Source of the DNA: CALCMJ01 sp964475415 | Lineage (GTDB): Bacteria; Bacteroidota; Bacteroidia; Chitinophagales; Saprospiraceae | Assembly: GCA_964475415.1 (NCBI GenBank) | Contig: CAYYWZ010000060.1 | Coordinates: forward strand, 1 to 24,377 | Direction: 5' to 3' | Length of the DNA stretch: 24,377 nt | Part shown: positions 8,412-15,802 of the stretch, piece after piece | Numbering within the stretch: position 1 is the stretch's first letter | Layout of the letters: each line of letters begins with the position of its first letter | The notes under the pieces: model-generated | The model's input: only the letters and a program-made list of their open reading frames with translations | Told to the model about the DNA's origin: nothing | Database searches by the model: none | Made by a program: the position numbers and the translations under genes

Positions 8412-8850
8412 AATCTCTTCTAACATAACTTTGTTTTTAAAGATATTTATCCCTACTTTTTGGATAGTATTTTTTTCTCTATTCTGCATAGCAATTTTAC
8501 TAGATGATGACATGATGTTCTTCCCATCTAATCCACTTATCTTTAAGGGAATTGTGCTAGGTTTTTTCTTGTTTTTTCTTTTCCTACTTAAGTTTACTTT
8601 AATGAAACTTAAGCGAGTAGAAATAGATAATACTTACCTGTATGTTTCTAATTATTTCAAGACATACCGATTCTTACTCAAAGATGTTTCCAAGGTCAAA
8701 ACAAGAGATTGGCTAATCTTTAAAACAATGCATTTTCACTTCCAGGAAAAGACATCTTTTGGAAAAAAAATACATTTTATTCTAAAAGAGTCTCACCTCA
8801 AAACTTTCCTTGATAACAACGAAAATTCTATCCAGTTACCTACTGGATAA
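8401..8850 (+). CDS. Small membrane protein with two N-terminal helices and a PH-like tail
   Basis: This 149-residue protein is of no family I can name with certainty. Residues ~8-35 and ~45-67 are strongly hydrophobic, forming a two-helix hairpin. The rest is a soluble tail of alternating strands (K-R-V-E-I-D-N-T-Y-L-Y-V-S, Y-R-F-L-L-K-D-V-S-K-V-K, H-F-H-F-Q-E-K, I-H-F-I-L-K-E) resembling bacterial PH-like domains, which often follow such hairpins. The start is either GTG 8401 or the adjacent ATG 8404; the ATG overlaps the tatC stop. Tight overlap suggests co-expression with TatC, but a functional link to Tat export is only inference. Its last 15 nt overlap the 3' end of the convergent porX. 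Confidence 0.75.
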   Translation: MMIRISSNITLFLKIFIPTFWIVFFSLFCIAILLDDDMMFFPSNPLIFKGIVLGFFLFFLFLLKFTLMKLKRVEIDNTYLYVSNYFKTYRFLLKDVSKVKTRDWLIFKTMHFHFQEKTSFGKKIHFILKESHLKTFLDNNENSIQLPTG

Positions 8851-10386
8851 TTCTATATAAGGACAGATCATTTCTTCTAGAGAAATACCTCCATGTTGGA
8901 AGGTATCAGAATACATATTATTGAAATGATTATAATTATTAGGATATAAAAAGAACTTGTCTTCTTTGGCAAAAATAAAACGACTACTCATATTAGGACT
9001 AGGGAGTCCAACCTGCTTAGGATCTTTTATTTCAAGGACATCTGAGTTGACATAGTTTAGATTTTTCCCCATCTTATACCTTAGATTAGTTGTTGTATTT
9101 CTATCTGCTAGCACCTTAGAAGGATTCTTTACCCTTATGGTTCCATGATCAGTTGCTATGACTAGTTTAATATCCTTTTCAGATAGCTTTTGCAGTGTTG
9201 TCCATAGTGGCGAATTAGCGAACCATGAACGTGTAAGCGACCTATATGCTTTCTCGTCACTTGCTAGTTCTTTGAGCACTTCCATCTCCGTCCTGGCGTG
9301 AGATAACATATCTATAAAATTATAAACGACTACGGTTAGATCGTTGTTCATAAAATTAAGTGCATTCTCTGCCAATACTTTTGCTGCACTATTCTTTGTA
9401 ATCTTATGATATTCCATTTTTACATCTCTCCTAAGTATCCTATCGAGCTGCATTTGCATAAAGGCTTCTTCATGATTGTTCTTACCTCCTTGCTCAAAAT
9501 CATGCAACCATTTATCCGGATATTTTTTCTGAATATCATAGGGTTTCAATCCTGCAAAAATGGCATTCCTGCTATACTGTGTAGAAGTAGGTAAAATTGA
9601 CATAAAATATTCCTCGCTATCCACCTTAAATAATTCTAATATTTTAGGTTCTAGAATTTTCCATTGATCGAATCTCAGGTTATCAAGAAGAAGGAAAACA
9701 ACAGGCTTTTCCCCTGTTACATGTTTAAGCAATTTATGCTTCAGTAAGTTGTGGGACATGGTCACAGAATCATCATTCACCCAGTCTTCATAATTCTTCA
9801 AAACATACTTAGAAAATTCCTTGTTTGCTTCGTTTTTTTGCATGGAGAGAATATCATTCATTTCGTCAGATTCGGACTCATCCAATTTTAGCTCCCAGCT
9901 TATAATTTTTTTATAAATATCTACCCAGCTCTCTATATCTGAAGTTTCATTTATCTCTAGTAATATTTTCCTGAATTCTTGTTGGTAATCAGAAGAAGTC
10001 TTCTCAGAAACTAGCCGCTTATTGTCGGTAATTTTTTTTAGAGAAAGTAATATCTGATTAGGGTTAACAGGTTTGATAAGATAATCGTCTATCCGGGAAC
10101 CTATAGCCTGTTCCATAATATCCTCTGCTTCGTTCTTAGTAATCATGACTACAGGGATATTAGCGTTTATCTCCTTAATTCTTTCTAGCGTTTCTAGGCC
10201 AGTAATCCCTGGCATAGACTCATCTAGGAATATAACATCTATATCAGAACTTTCTTTTACCCTTTCTATAGCATCGTGCCCATTGGTCACGGTCTCTACA
10301 TCATACCCTTTCTTTTCTAGAAAAAACAACTGTGGCTTTAGTATATCGATCTCATCGTCAGCCCATAAAATTCTGATTTTGCTCAT
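8836..10386 (-). CDS. porX: PorX: T9SS two-component response regulator with PglZ phosphodiesterase domain
   Basis: The 516-residue protein joins a CheY-like receiver (residues ~1-120) to an alpha-helical linker and a PglZ/alkaline-phosphatase-superfamily domain (~225-516). The receiver keeps its key residues: acidic pair Asp10/Asp11, phosphoacceptor Asp55 (L-D-E-S-M-P-G), Thr83 and Lys105. The effector domain keeps metal-ligand-like Asp235 (L-L-L-D-N-L-R-F-D), the P-T-S-T-Q-Y-S-R-N stretch (Thr267/Thr269, one being the expected nucleophile), Asp413-His414 in T-D-H-G-T and His498 in Q-H-G-G. In Porphyromonas and Flavobacterium PorX acts with the PorY kinase and the sigma factor SigP to control T9SS genes, and its PglZ domain hydrolyses oligonucleotides (established for the family). 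PorY and SigP are not in this window. It diverges from the HD gene across 115 nt and sits close to three T9SS client genes. Confidence 0.95.
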   Translation of the reverse strand: MSKIRILWADDEIDILKPQLFFLEKKGYDVETVTNGHDAIERVKESSDIDVIFLDESMPGITGLETLERIKEINANIPVVMITKNEAEDIMEQAIGSRIDDYLIKPVNPNQILLSLKKITDNKRLVSEKTSSDYQQEFRKILLEINETSDIESWVDIYKKIISWELKLDESESDEMNDILSMQKNEANKEFSKYVLKNYEDWVNDDSVTMSHNLLKHKLLKHVTGEKPVVFLLLDNLRFDQWKILEPKILELFKVDSEEYFMSILPTSTQYSRNAIFAGLKPYDIQKKYPDKWLHDFEQGGKNNHEEAFMQMQLDRILRRDVKMEYHKITKNSAAKVLAENALNFMNNDLTVVVYNFIDMLSHARTEMEVLKELASDEKAYRSLTRSWFANSPLWTTLQKLSEKDIKLVIATDHGTIRVKNPSKVLADRNTTTNLRYKMGKNLNYVNSDVLEIKDPKQVGLPSPNMSSRFIFAKEDKFFLYPNNYNHFNNMYSDTFQHGGISLEEMICPYIELSSR

Positions 10387-10453
10387 ATTCTGTATTTTCG
10401 CGTTTATATTTGAAAAAATCTTGAAAGAAAAGTAAAAGTATGTTTTATATGGA

Positions 10454-10461
10454 TAGGTTTG
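10454..10461 (+). promoter_or_regulatory. Candidate Bacteroidota -7 box for the HD phosphohydrolase gene
   Basis: TAGGTTTG matches TAnnTTTG exactly, 40 nt upstream of the ATG at 10502. A second exact match, TATATTTG, lies at 10405-10412, 89 nt from the ATG. A -33 TTG at standard spacing is not evident for either, so tandem promoters are possible but unproven. Confidence 0.35.
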
Positions 10462-10501
10462 GTGTAGAAACGAGAAGGCTTAAAAATTTATTACCAATAG
10501 T

Positions 10502-11707
10502 ATGAATAAAAGAAAAATATTCAACGATCCAGTTTATGGATTTCTTTACTTCCCTTTTGACATATTGTATGACCTTATAGACCACCCGTATTTCCAAAGA
10601 CTCAAAAGAATATCTCAGCTGGGCCTATCACATTATGTATATCCAGGAGCTCATCATACCAGATTCCACCATGCCCTAGGCGCTGTAGCCCTTATGACAA
10701 AGGCAGTAGAGACCTTACGTATAAAGGGTATATCTATAACTGATGAAGAAGCTGAAGCTGTGTCTATAGCTATATTATTACATGACATCGGTCATGGGCC
10801 CTATTCTCATGCGCTAGAAAATAAAATTGTAAAAACACATCACGAGCGTATTTCATTACTATTTATGGAGGAGCTGAATTCGATTTTCGATAATAAACTA
10901 AGTCTGGCTATAGAAATCTTCAAAAATAATTATTCGAAGAAATTTTTACATCAGTTAGTATCTAGTCAATTAGATATGGATAGGATGGACTACCTGACCC
11001 GAGATAGCTTCTATACAGGAGTTGCGGAAGGCGTTATCGGGTATGATAGGATCATCAAAATGCTCCATGTAGTAGACGGTCAGCTGGTTGTAGAAGAAAA
11101 AGGTATCTATTCTATAGAGAAATTTATTGTAAGTAGAAGAATCATGTATTGGCAGGTATATCTGCATAAAACAGTGATTGCAGCAGAGCAAATGTTGATC
11201 TTATATATAAAAGAACTTAGAAAAGTGGTACAATCAGGTCAATTAGATCAACATATACCCGATAGGTTGCTTAAATTCTTAGAAAAAGAAAAAACGCTGG
11301 AAAACAGTCAAGATTTGGCACAATTCGCTCTTTTAGATGATACGGATATCCTTCAGAGCATAAAAAACATGAAAAATTCTTCTCATTTTACATTAAAATA
11401 TATATCTTTTTGCTTGTTAGACAGGAAGTTATTCCATATTCACATGGATGATGCACCTATAAATTGTGACTTAGAGTCCAATTTCCGTCAAAATGTCGTT
11501 AGATTGCTAAATGTAGACAATTCTATTGCAGACAAACTTATTATAGTGAACCAAGAGTCAAATCAAGCTTATGTCCCTGATATTGATGAGATTAAAATCC
11601 TCAAAAAAGATGGAAGCGTGACCCCTTATTCCGCATATACAGATAACCTACCAAATACTAAACTTAATGTTAAGTACTTTTTATGTTATCCCAAATATAA
11701 ATATTAA
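10502..11707 (+). CDS. HD-domain phosphohydrolase (SAMHD1/dNTPase-like family)
   Basis: This 401-residue protein has an N-terminal HD domain closest in motif layout to the SAMHD1 and YdhJ-type group. Visible motifs are H-H-T-R-F-H-H-A-L-G (His57 aligns with the first metal ligand), His94-Asp95 in L-L-H-D-I-G-H-G-P-Y-S-H, T-H-H-E-R (His114-Glu115) and D-M-D-R-M-D-Y-L-T-R-D (Asp160 as the last ligand). The metal site therefore appears complete. Members hydrolyse dNTPs or other phosphate esters; the substrate here cannot be read from sequence. The C-terminal half (~200-401) is helical then strand-rich, as in other ~400-residue Bacteroidota members. It diverges from porX and ends 53 nt before the repeat-protein gene on the same strand. 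Confidence 0.9.
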   Translation: MNKRKIFNDPVYGFLYFPFDILYDLIDHPYFQRLKRISQLGLSHYVYPGAHHTRFHHALGAVALMTKAVETLRIKGISITDEEAEAVSIAILLHDIGHGPYSHALENKIVKTHHERISLLFMEELNSIFDNKLSLAIEIFKNNYSKKFLHQLVSSQLDMDRMDYLTRDSFYTGVAEGVIGYDRIIKMLHVVDGQLVVEEKGIYSIEKFIVSRRIMYWQVYLHKTVIAAEQMLILYIKELRKVVQSGQLDQHIPDRLLKFLEKEKTLENSQDLAQFALLDDTDILQSIKNMKNSSHFTLKYISFCLLDRKLFHIHMDDAPINCDLESNFRQNVVRLLNVDNSIADKLIIVNQESNQAYVPDIDEIKILKKDGSVTPYSAYTDNLPNTKLNVKYFLCYPKYKY

Positions 11708-11760
11708 ATTTGCCGTGCTATTTAACCAATTTCATTAATAAATAATTTATAATATCAACT

Positions 11761-14700
11761 ATGAGAAAACTGAATACAATTTTCACTTCTCTTTTAGTCT
11801 TGGTTTCATTTGTAGCTTATGCTCAGCCTGAGGCAGGAATGCCATCAGAACCTGGAAAGTGTTATGCTAAATGTTTAATACAAGATCAATATGAAACAGT
11901 AACAGAGCAAGTACTCGTAAAAGAGGCTTCAACGCGAGTTGAGGTTGTACCTGCCCAATACGAAACAGTTACTGAACAAGTTTTAGCCTCTGATGGTGGT
12001 TCTTCTGTAAGGGTAAGTCCTGCACAGTTCGAAACAGCGACAGAGCAAGTCATTACAAATGATGGTTCATCATCTGTAAGAATTAATCCTGCACAGTTCG
12101 AAACTGTTACGGAGCAAGTACTAGCTTCTGATGGTGGATCTTCTGTAAGAGTTATACCAGCAAGATTTGAAACTGCTTCTGAGCAAGTGATTACTTTTGA
12201 TTCAGGATGTACTGGAGGAGCTTCACCAAGCACTTCTGCTGTTCTGGACAACGTAAACTTTGAGTCAGGTTCTGCAACACTTACTGCTGCATCTATTGCA
12301 GGAATGAGTGATGTCTGTGCAAAAATTTCTGGTTCTGGTAGAACAGTAATTGTTGGACACACTGACAATCAAGGGTCTGAAGCTTCTAATCTTGATTTAT
12401 CAAGAAGAAGAGCTAAAGCTGTTTATGATGCATTAGTTGCATCAGGATGTAATGCTTCTAACTTAAGTTATGATGGTAGAGGAGAAGCATCTCCTATAGC
12501 TGATAACGGAACTGCCGCTGGAAGAGCGCAGAATAGAAGAACAGAACTAGTTAGTTACACTGCAGGTTCATCTGCTGGTGCTGTAACTGGTGGAGATTGT
12601 GTGACTGATTACAGAATTATTCCTGCTAGATTCGAAACTGTAACAGAGCAAGTATTAGCTTCTGACGGAGGTTCTTCTGTAAGAATCACTCCTGCTAGAT
12701 TCGAAAATGCTACTGAGCAAGTATTCGCTGGTGATCCTGATTCTGATGTAAGAATCACACCTGCAAGATTCGAAACGATGACTGAGCAAGTATTAGCTTC
12801 TGATGGAGGTTCTTCTGTAAGAATCACTCCTGCACAATTCGAACAAGCAAGCGAGCAAGTACTTTCTAAAGAAGGTTCTACTGTATTAAGAGCAGTTCCT
12901 GCAACTTTTGAAACTGTAAGTGAGCAAATTCTTGTAAAAGATGCTCATACAACATTAAGAGTTGTTCCTGCAAGATTCGAAACGATGACTGAGCAAGTTC
13001 TTGTTCAAGAAGCTTACGATAGAGTTGTAACAGTTCCTGCTCAATACGAGACAATGACTGAGCAAGTACTTAAGAAAGATGCTTACACAACATTAAGAGC
13101 AGTTCCTGCTACTTATGAAACTGTAACGGAGCAAGTACTTACTAAAGATGCTTACACAACATTAAGAAAAGTACCTGCAGTATACGAAACAGTAACGGAG
13201 CAAGTACTTTCTAAAGAAGGATACACTACATTAAGAGCAGTACCTGCAACTTACGAGACAGTAACTGAGCAAGTACTATCTAAAGAAGCATACACTACAT
13301 TAAGAACTGTACCTGCAACTTACGAAACAGTAACGGAGCAAGTATTAGTAAAAGATGCTTATACTACATTAAGAGCTGTACCTGCAACTTACGAAACAGT
13401 AACGGAGCAAGTATTATCTAAAGAAGCATATACTACACTTAAGGCTGTACCTGCTCAATATGAGACGGTAACAGAGCAAGTACTAGTAAAAGATGCTTAT
13501 ACAACACTTAGAGCAGTACCTGCACAGTACGAAACTGTAACAGAGCAAGTACTACAAAAAGAAGCTTCTTCTAGAATAGAAAGAGTTCCTGCTAAGTATG
13601 AAACAGTAACTGAACAAATAGAAACTGCACCTGCTGCTACTAAGTGGGTAAAGAAAAAAGCTGATAGAAACTGTCTTTCTGCTAACCCAGATGATTGTCT
13701 AGTATGGTGTCTTGTTGAGACTCCTGCTCAGTACAGAACAGTAACAAAGAAAGTAAGAGTAGGATGTGCTGACGGTTATACTGACAGTGGAGACGATTGT
13801 GTTAAAACAATAGAAATTCCTGCTGGATATACAACTAGATCTTATAGAAAAATGGTTTCTCCTGCAACTTCTGAAGCTGTAGAAGTTCCTGCTCAATATG
13901 AGACAAGATCTTACAGAAAATTAGTTTCTCCTGCAACTACTGCTGGTGAAGAAGTTCCTGCTGTATATACTACTAGATCTTATAGAAAGATGGTAACACC
14001 TGCAACTACTGAAGCTGTAGAAGTTCCTGCTCAATACGAGACTAGATCTTACAGAAAGCTAGCTACTCCTGCAACTACTGAAGCAACAGAAGTTCCTGCT
14101 GTATATACTACTAGAACATACAGAAAAATGGTAACACCTGCGACTTCGGAAGCAACAGAAGTACCTGCAGTATATACTACTAGATCTTACAGAAAGCTTG
14201 TAACGCCTGCAACTACTGAAGCTGTAGAGGTTCCTGCTCAATACACAAATAGAACATATAGAAAAATGGTAACGCCTGCAACTACTGAAGCTGTAGAGGT
14301 TCCTGCTGTATATGAAACTAGATCTTACCAGAAGTTAGTTGCTGATGCTACAACTAAGGTAGAGACAGTTCCTGCTAAATATGAAAACAGAACTTATTCT
14401 AAGCTTGTATCTCCTGCAACTACTGAAGTTGTAGAAGTTCCTGCTCAGTATAGCACTAGATCATATAAGAAAGTTGCTACTAACGCAACAACTGAAGCTA
14501 CTGAGATTCCTGTAGCATACACAACTAGAACTTTCCAGAAACTTGCTAATGATGCAACTTCTGAAACTGTAGAAGAAGAAGCTAGATATGAGAGTAGATC
14601 TTACCAGAAGTTAGCTTCTGATGCTACTTCTGAAATGATCACTGGATCAGGTGGAGGAACAAGAATGGTATTAGATAATATCACTTTTGAGTCAGGTTCA

Positions 14701-15705
14701 GCTGTATTAACAGGAAATTCTAACTCAGAGATAGCAAGAATCAAAGGAATGCTTGATGCTGATCCAAGTCTTACAGTTAAGATAGTAGGTCACACAGATT
14801 CTCAAGGTGGAGAAGCTGCAAACAGAACACTTTCTTCTAACAGAGCAAGAGCAGTTTATAACGCCCTTGTAAACATGGGTATATCTGCAAGCAGAATGAG
14901 CTCAGAAGGTATGGGAGAATCTTCTCCTATAGCTGATAACTCTACTGCGGCGGGAAGAGCTCAGAACAGAAGAACAGAATTAGTTTCTTACGGAGCTTCT
15001 TCTGGAGGTGGAGATGGAAAATCTTATACTACTCACAGATACCAAAGATTAGCTCAAGATGCTACAGCTGAAACTGTAGAAGAAGAAGCTAGATACGAGA
15101 ACAGATCTTACCAGAAGTTATCTTCAGGTGCGACAACTGAGCCAGTAATGACTCCTTCTACTTACGGAACGAGAACTTACCAAAGATTAGTTAACGATGC
15201 TACTTCAGAATCAATAGAGGAAGAAGCTAGATATGAAAATAGATCTTACCAGAAAGTTGCTAACGATGCTTCTTCTGAAAGCGTAGAAACTGAAGCTCAG
15301 TACACTACTAGATCTTATCAGAAATTAGCTAACGATGCAACTACTAACTCAGTAGATGAGGAGGCTAGATATGAAAACAGATCTTACCAGAAGCTTGCTT
15401 CTGCTGCAACAACAAGAACTATAGATGTTCCTGCTGAGTACAAGACTGTATCTAGAAGAGAGCTTGTTAAGCCAGGTGGATTTACAGAGTGGAAAGAAGT
15501 TGTTTGTGAGTCAGATATTACCTCTGATCTTGTAAGAAGAGTACAAAATGCTCTTATCTCAAGAGGATATGACATAGGATCTTCTGGAGCTGATAACAGA
15601 TTAGGTGCTTCATCTAAAGCTGCATTAGTTAAATTCCAGAAAGATAATGGTCTTCCAATTGGATCACTAGATTTCGAAACTTTAAGAGCGCTAGGTATCA
15701 AGTAA
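11761..15705 (+). CDS. Giant 23-residue-repeat protein with two OmpA-type domains and a C-terminal peptidoglycan-binding domain
   Basis: The 1314-residue exported protein has a signal peptide (cut near A-Y-A before Gln22). Cys34-x3-Cys38-Leu precedes the first repeat at Tyr44. Class A units (Y-E-T-V-T-E-Q-V-L-x-K-D/E-A-Y-T-T-L-R-x-V-P-A-x) fill ~44-149 and 291-635. OmpA domain 1 (~162-266) lies inside one unit. A Cys-rich junction (Cys638, 646, 650, 669, 680) follows. Class B units (Y-x-T-R-S-Y-R-K-L/M-V-x-P-A-T-T-E-A-V-E-V-P-A-x) fill ~690-960 and 1089-1226. OmpA domain 2 (~971-1077) keeps the T-D-x-Q-G and N-R-R peptidoglycan contacts, and PG_binding_1 covers ~1256-1314. Three peptidoglycan-binding domains make a periplasmic wall-anchored scaffold the best inference. 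Shorter Bacteroidota relatives with these repeats and the terminal domain are known to me; this double-OmpA layout is not. Codon use is strongly biased (GCT, ACT, TCT, GTA, AGA), suggesting high expression. Confidence 0.9.
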   Translation: MRKLNTIFTSLLVLVSFVAYAQPEAGMPSEPGKCYAKCLIQDQYETVTEQVLVKEASTRVEVVPAQYETVTEQVLASDGGSSVRVSPAQFETATEQVITNDGSSSVRINPAQFETVTEQVLASDGGSSVRVIPARFETASEQVITFDSGCTGGASPSTSAVLDNVNFESGSATLTAASIAGMSDVCAKISGSGRTVIVGHTDNQGSEASNLDLSRRRAKAVYDALVASGCNASNLSYDGRGEASPIADNGTAAGRAQNRRTELVSYTAGSSAGAVTGGDCVTDYRIIPARFETVTEQVLASDGGSSVRITPARFENATEQVFAGDPDSDVRITPARFETMTEQVLASDGGSSVRITPAQFEQASEQVLSKEGSTVLRAVPATFETVSEQILVKDAHTTLRVVPARFETMTEQVLVQEAYDRVVTVPAQYETMTEQVLKKDAYTTLRAVPATYETVTEQVLTKDAYTTLRKVPAVYETVTEQVLSKEGYTTLRAVPATYETVTEQVLSKEAYTTLRTVPATYETVTEQVLVKDAYTTLRAVPATYETVTEQVLSKEAYTTLKAVPAQYETVTEQVLVKDAYTTLRAVPAQYETVTEQVLQKEASSRIERVPAKYETVTEQIETAPAATKWVKKKADRNCLSANPDDCLVWCLVETPAQYRTVTKKVRVGCADGYTDSGDDCVKTIEIPAGYTTRSYRKMVSPATSEAVEVPAQYETRSYRKLVSPATTAGEEVPAVYTTRSYRKMVTPATTEAVEVPAQYETRSYRKLATPATTEATEVPAVYTTRTYRKMVTPATSEATEVPAVYTTRSYRKLVTPATTEAVEVPAQYTNRTYRKMVTPATTEAVEVPAVYETRSYQKLVADATTKVETVPAKYENRTYSKLVSPATTEVVEVPAQYSTRSYKKVATNATTEATEIPVAYTTRTFQKLANDATSETVEEEARYESRSYQKLASDATSEMITGSGGGTRMVLDNITFESGSAVLTGNSNSEIARIKGMLDADPSLTVKIVGHTDSQGGEAANRTLSSNRARAVYNALVNMGISASRMSSEGMGESSPIADNSTAAGRAQNRRTELVSYGASSGGGDGKSYTTHRYQRLAQDATAETVEEEARYENRSYQKLSSGATTEPVMTPSTYGTRTYQRLVNDATSESIEEEARYENRSYQKVANDASSESVETEAQYTTRSYQKLANDATTNSVDEEARYENRSYQKLASAATTRTIDVPAEYKTVSRRELVKPGGFTEWKEVVCESDITSDLVRRVQNALISRGYDIGSSGADNRLGASSKAALVKFQKDNGLPIGSLDFETLRALGIK
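11890..12165 (+). repeat. Class A tandem repeat block 1 (four full 69-bp units)
   Basis: Four in-frame 69-bp units encode 23-residue repeats (residues 44-135), starting Y/F-E-T-V/A-T-E-Q-V and ending P-A-Q/R. A fifth unit beginning at 12166 is interrupted after about 13 residues by the first OmpA domain. Units 2-4 carry the S-D-G-G-S-S-V-R type of centre, also seen directly after that domain. Confidence 0.9.
12631..13596 (+). repeat. Class A tandem repeat block 2 (fourteen full 69-bp units)
   Basis: Fourteen uninterrupted 69-bp units encode residues 291-612. A fifteenth, altered unit at 13597 runs into the Cys-rich junction. Units 7-13 are nearly identical in protein and close in DNA, and units 10-13 alternate between S-K-E-A-Y and V-K-D-A-Y centres. 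Confidence 0.92.
13828..14655 (+). repeat. Class B tandem repeat block 1 (twelve 69-bp units)
   Basis: Eleven full units plus a twelfth whose end merges into the second OmpA domain encode residues 690-~960. Units 1-7 strictly alternate R-K-M and R-K-L, giving a 138-bp (46-residue) higher-order period. Confidence 0.9.
15025..15438 (+). repeat. Class B tandem repeat block 2 (six 69-bp units)
   Basis: Six full units encode residues 1089-1226. They alternate between Y-x-T-x-x-Y-Q-x units ending E-E-E-A-R and Y-E-N-R-S-Y-Q-K units with other endings. A degenerate seventh unit (Y-K-T-V-S-R-R-E-L-V) leads into the PG_binding_1 domain. Confidence 0.9.
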
Positions 15706-15728
15706 GATATTTAAAGCAATCATAAATA

Positions 15729-15764
15729 AAAAAACCTTGTTCTATTTAGAGCAAGGTTTTTTTT
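15729..15764 (+). terminator. Strong intrinsic terminator after the repeat-protein gene
   Basis: The arms AAAAAACCTTGTTCT and AGAGCAAGGTTTTTT pair with one G-U and loop ATTT, followed by a T-run of eight. It lies 24 nt after the stop and 39 nt before glyA, so it should isolate the repeat-protein transcript. The A-run on the left could let it work in reverse, but no minus-strand gene reads into it. Confidence 0.9.
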
Positions 15765-15802
15765 ATTATATACTTTAGTGTAAATAAATAACAGCAAATA
15801 CT

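Noticed and set aside
10145..10435. 96-codon plus-strand frame over the porX start
   Set aside because: It is antisense to the receiver domain and has no independent support.
11886..12368. 160-codon minus-strand frame inside the repeat gene, with similar shorter frames at 12609-12827, 13699-13896 and 14059-14241
   Set aside because: Long antisense frames arise because the 69-bp repeats lack stops in that frame; they simply repeat the array pattern.
11890..15438. Possible CRISPR or non-coding satellite array
   Set aside because: The 69-bp units are contiguous, in frame and without unique spacers; they encode a protein repeat with signal peptide and known domains.
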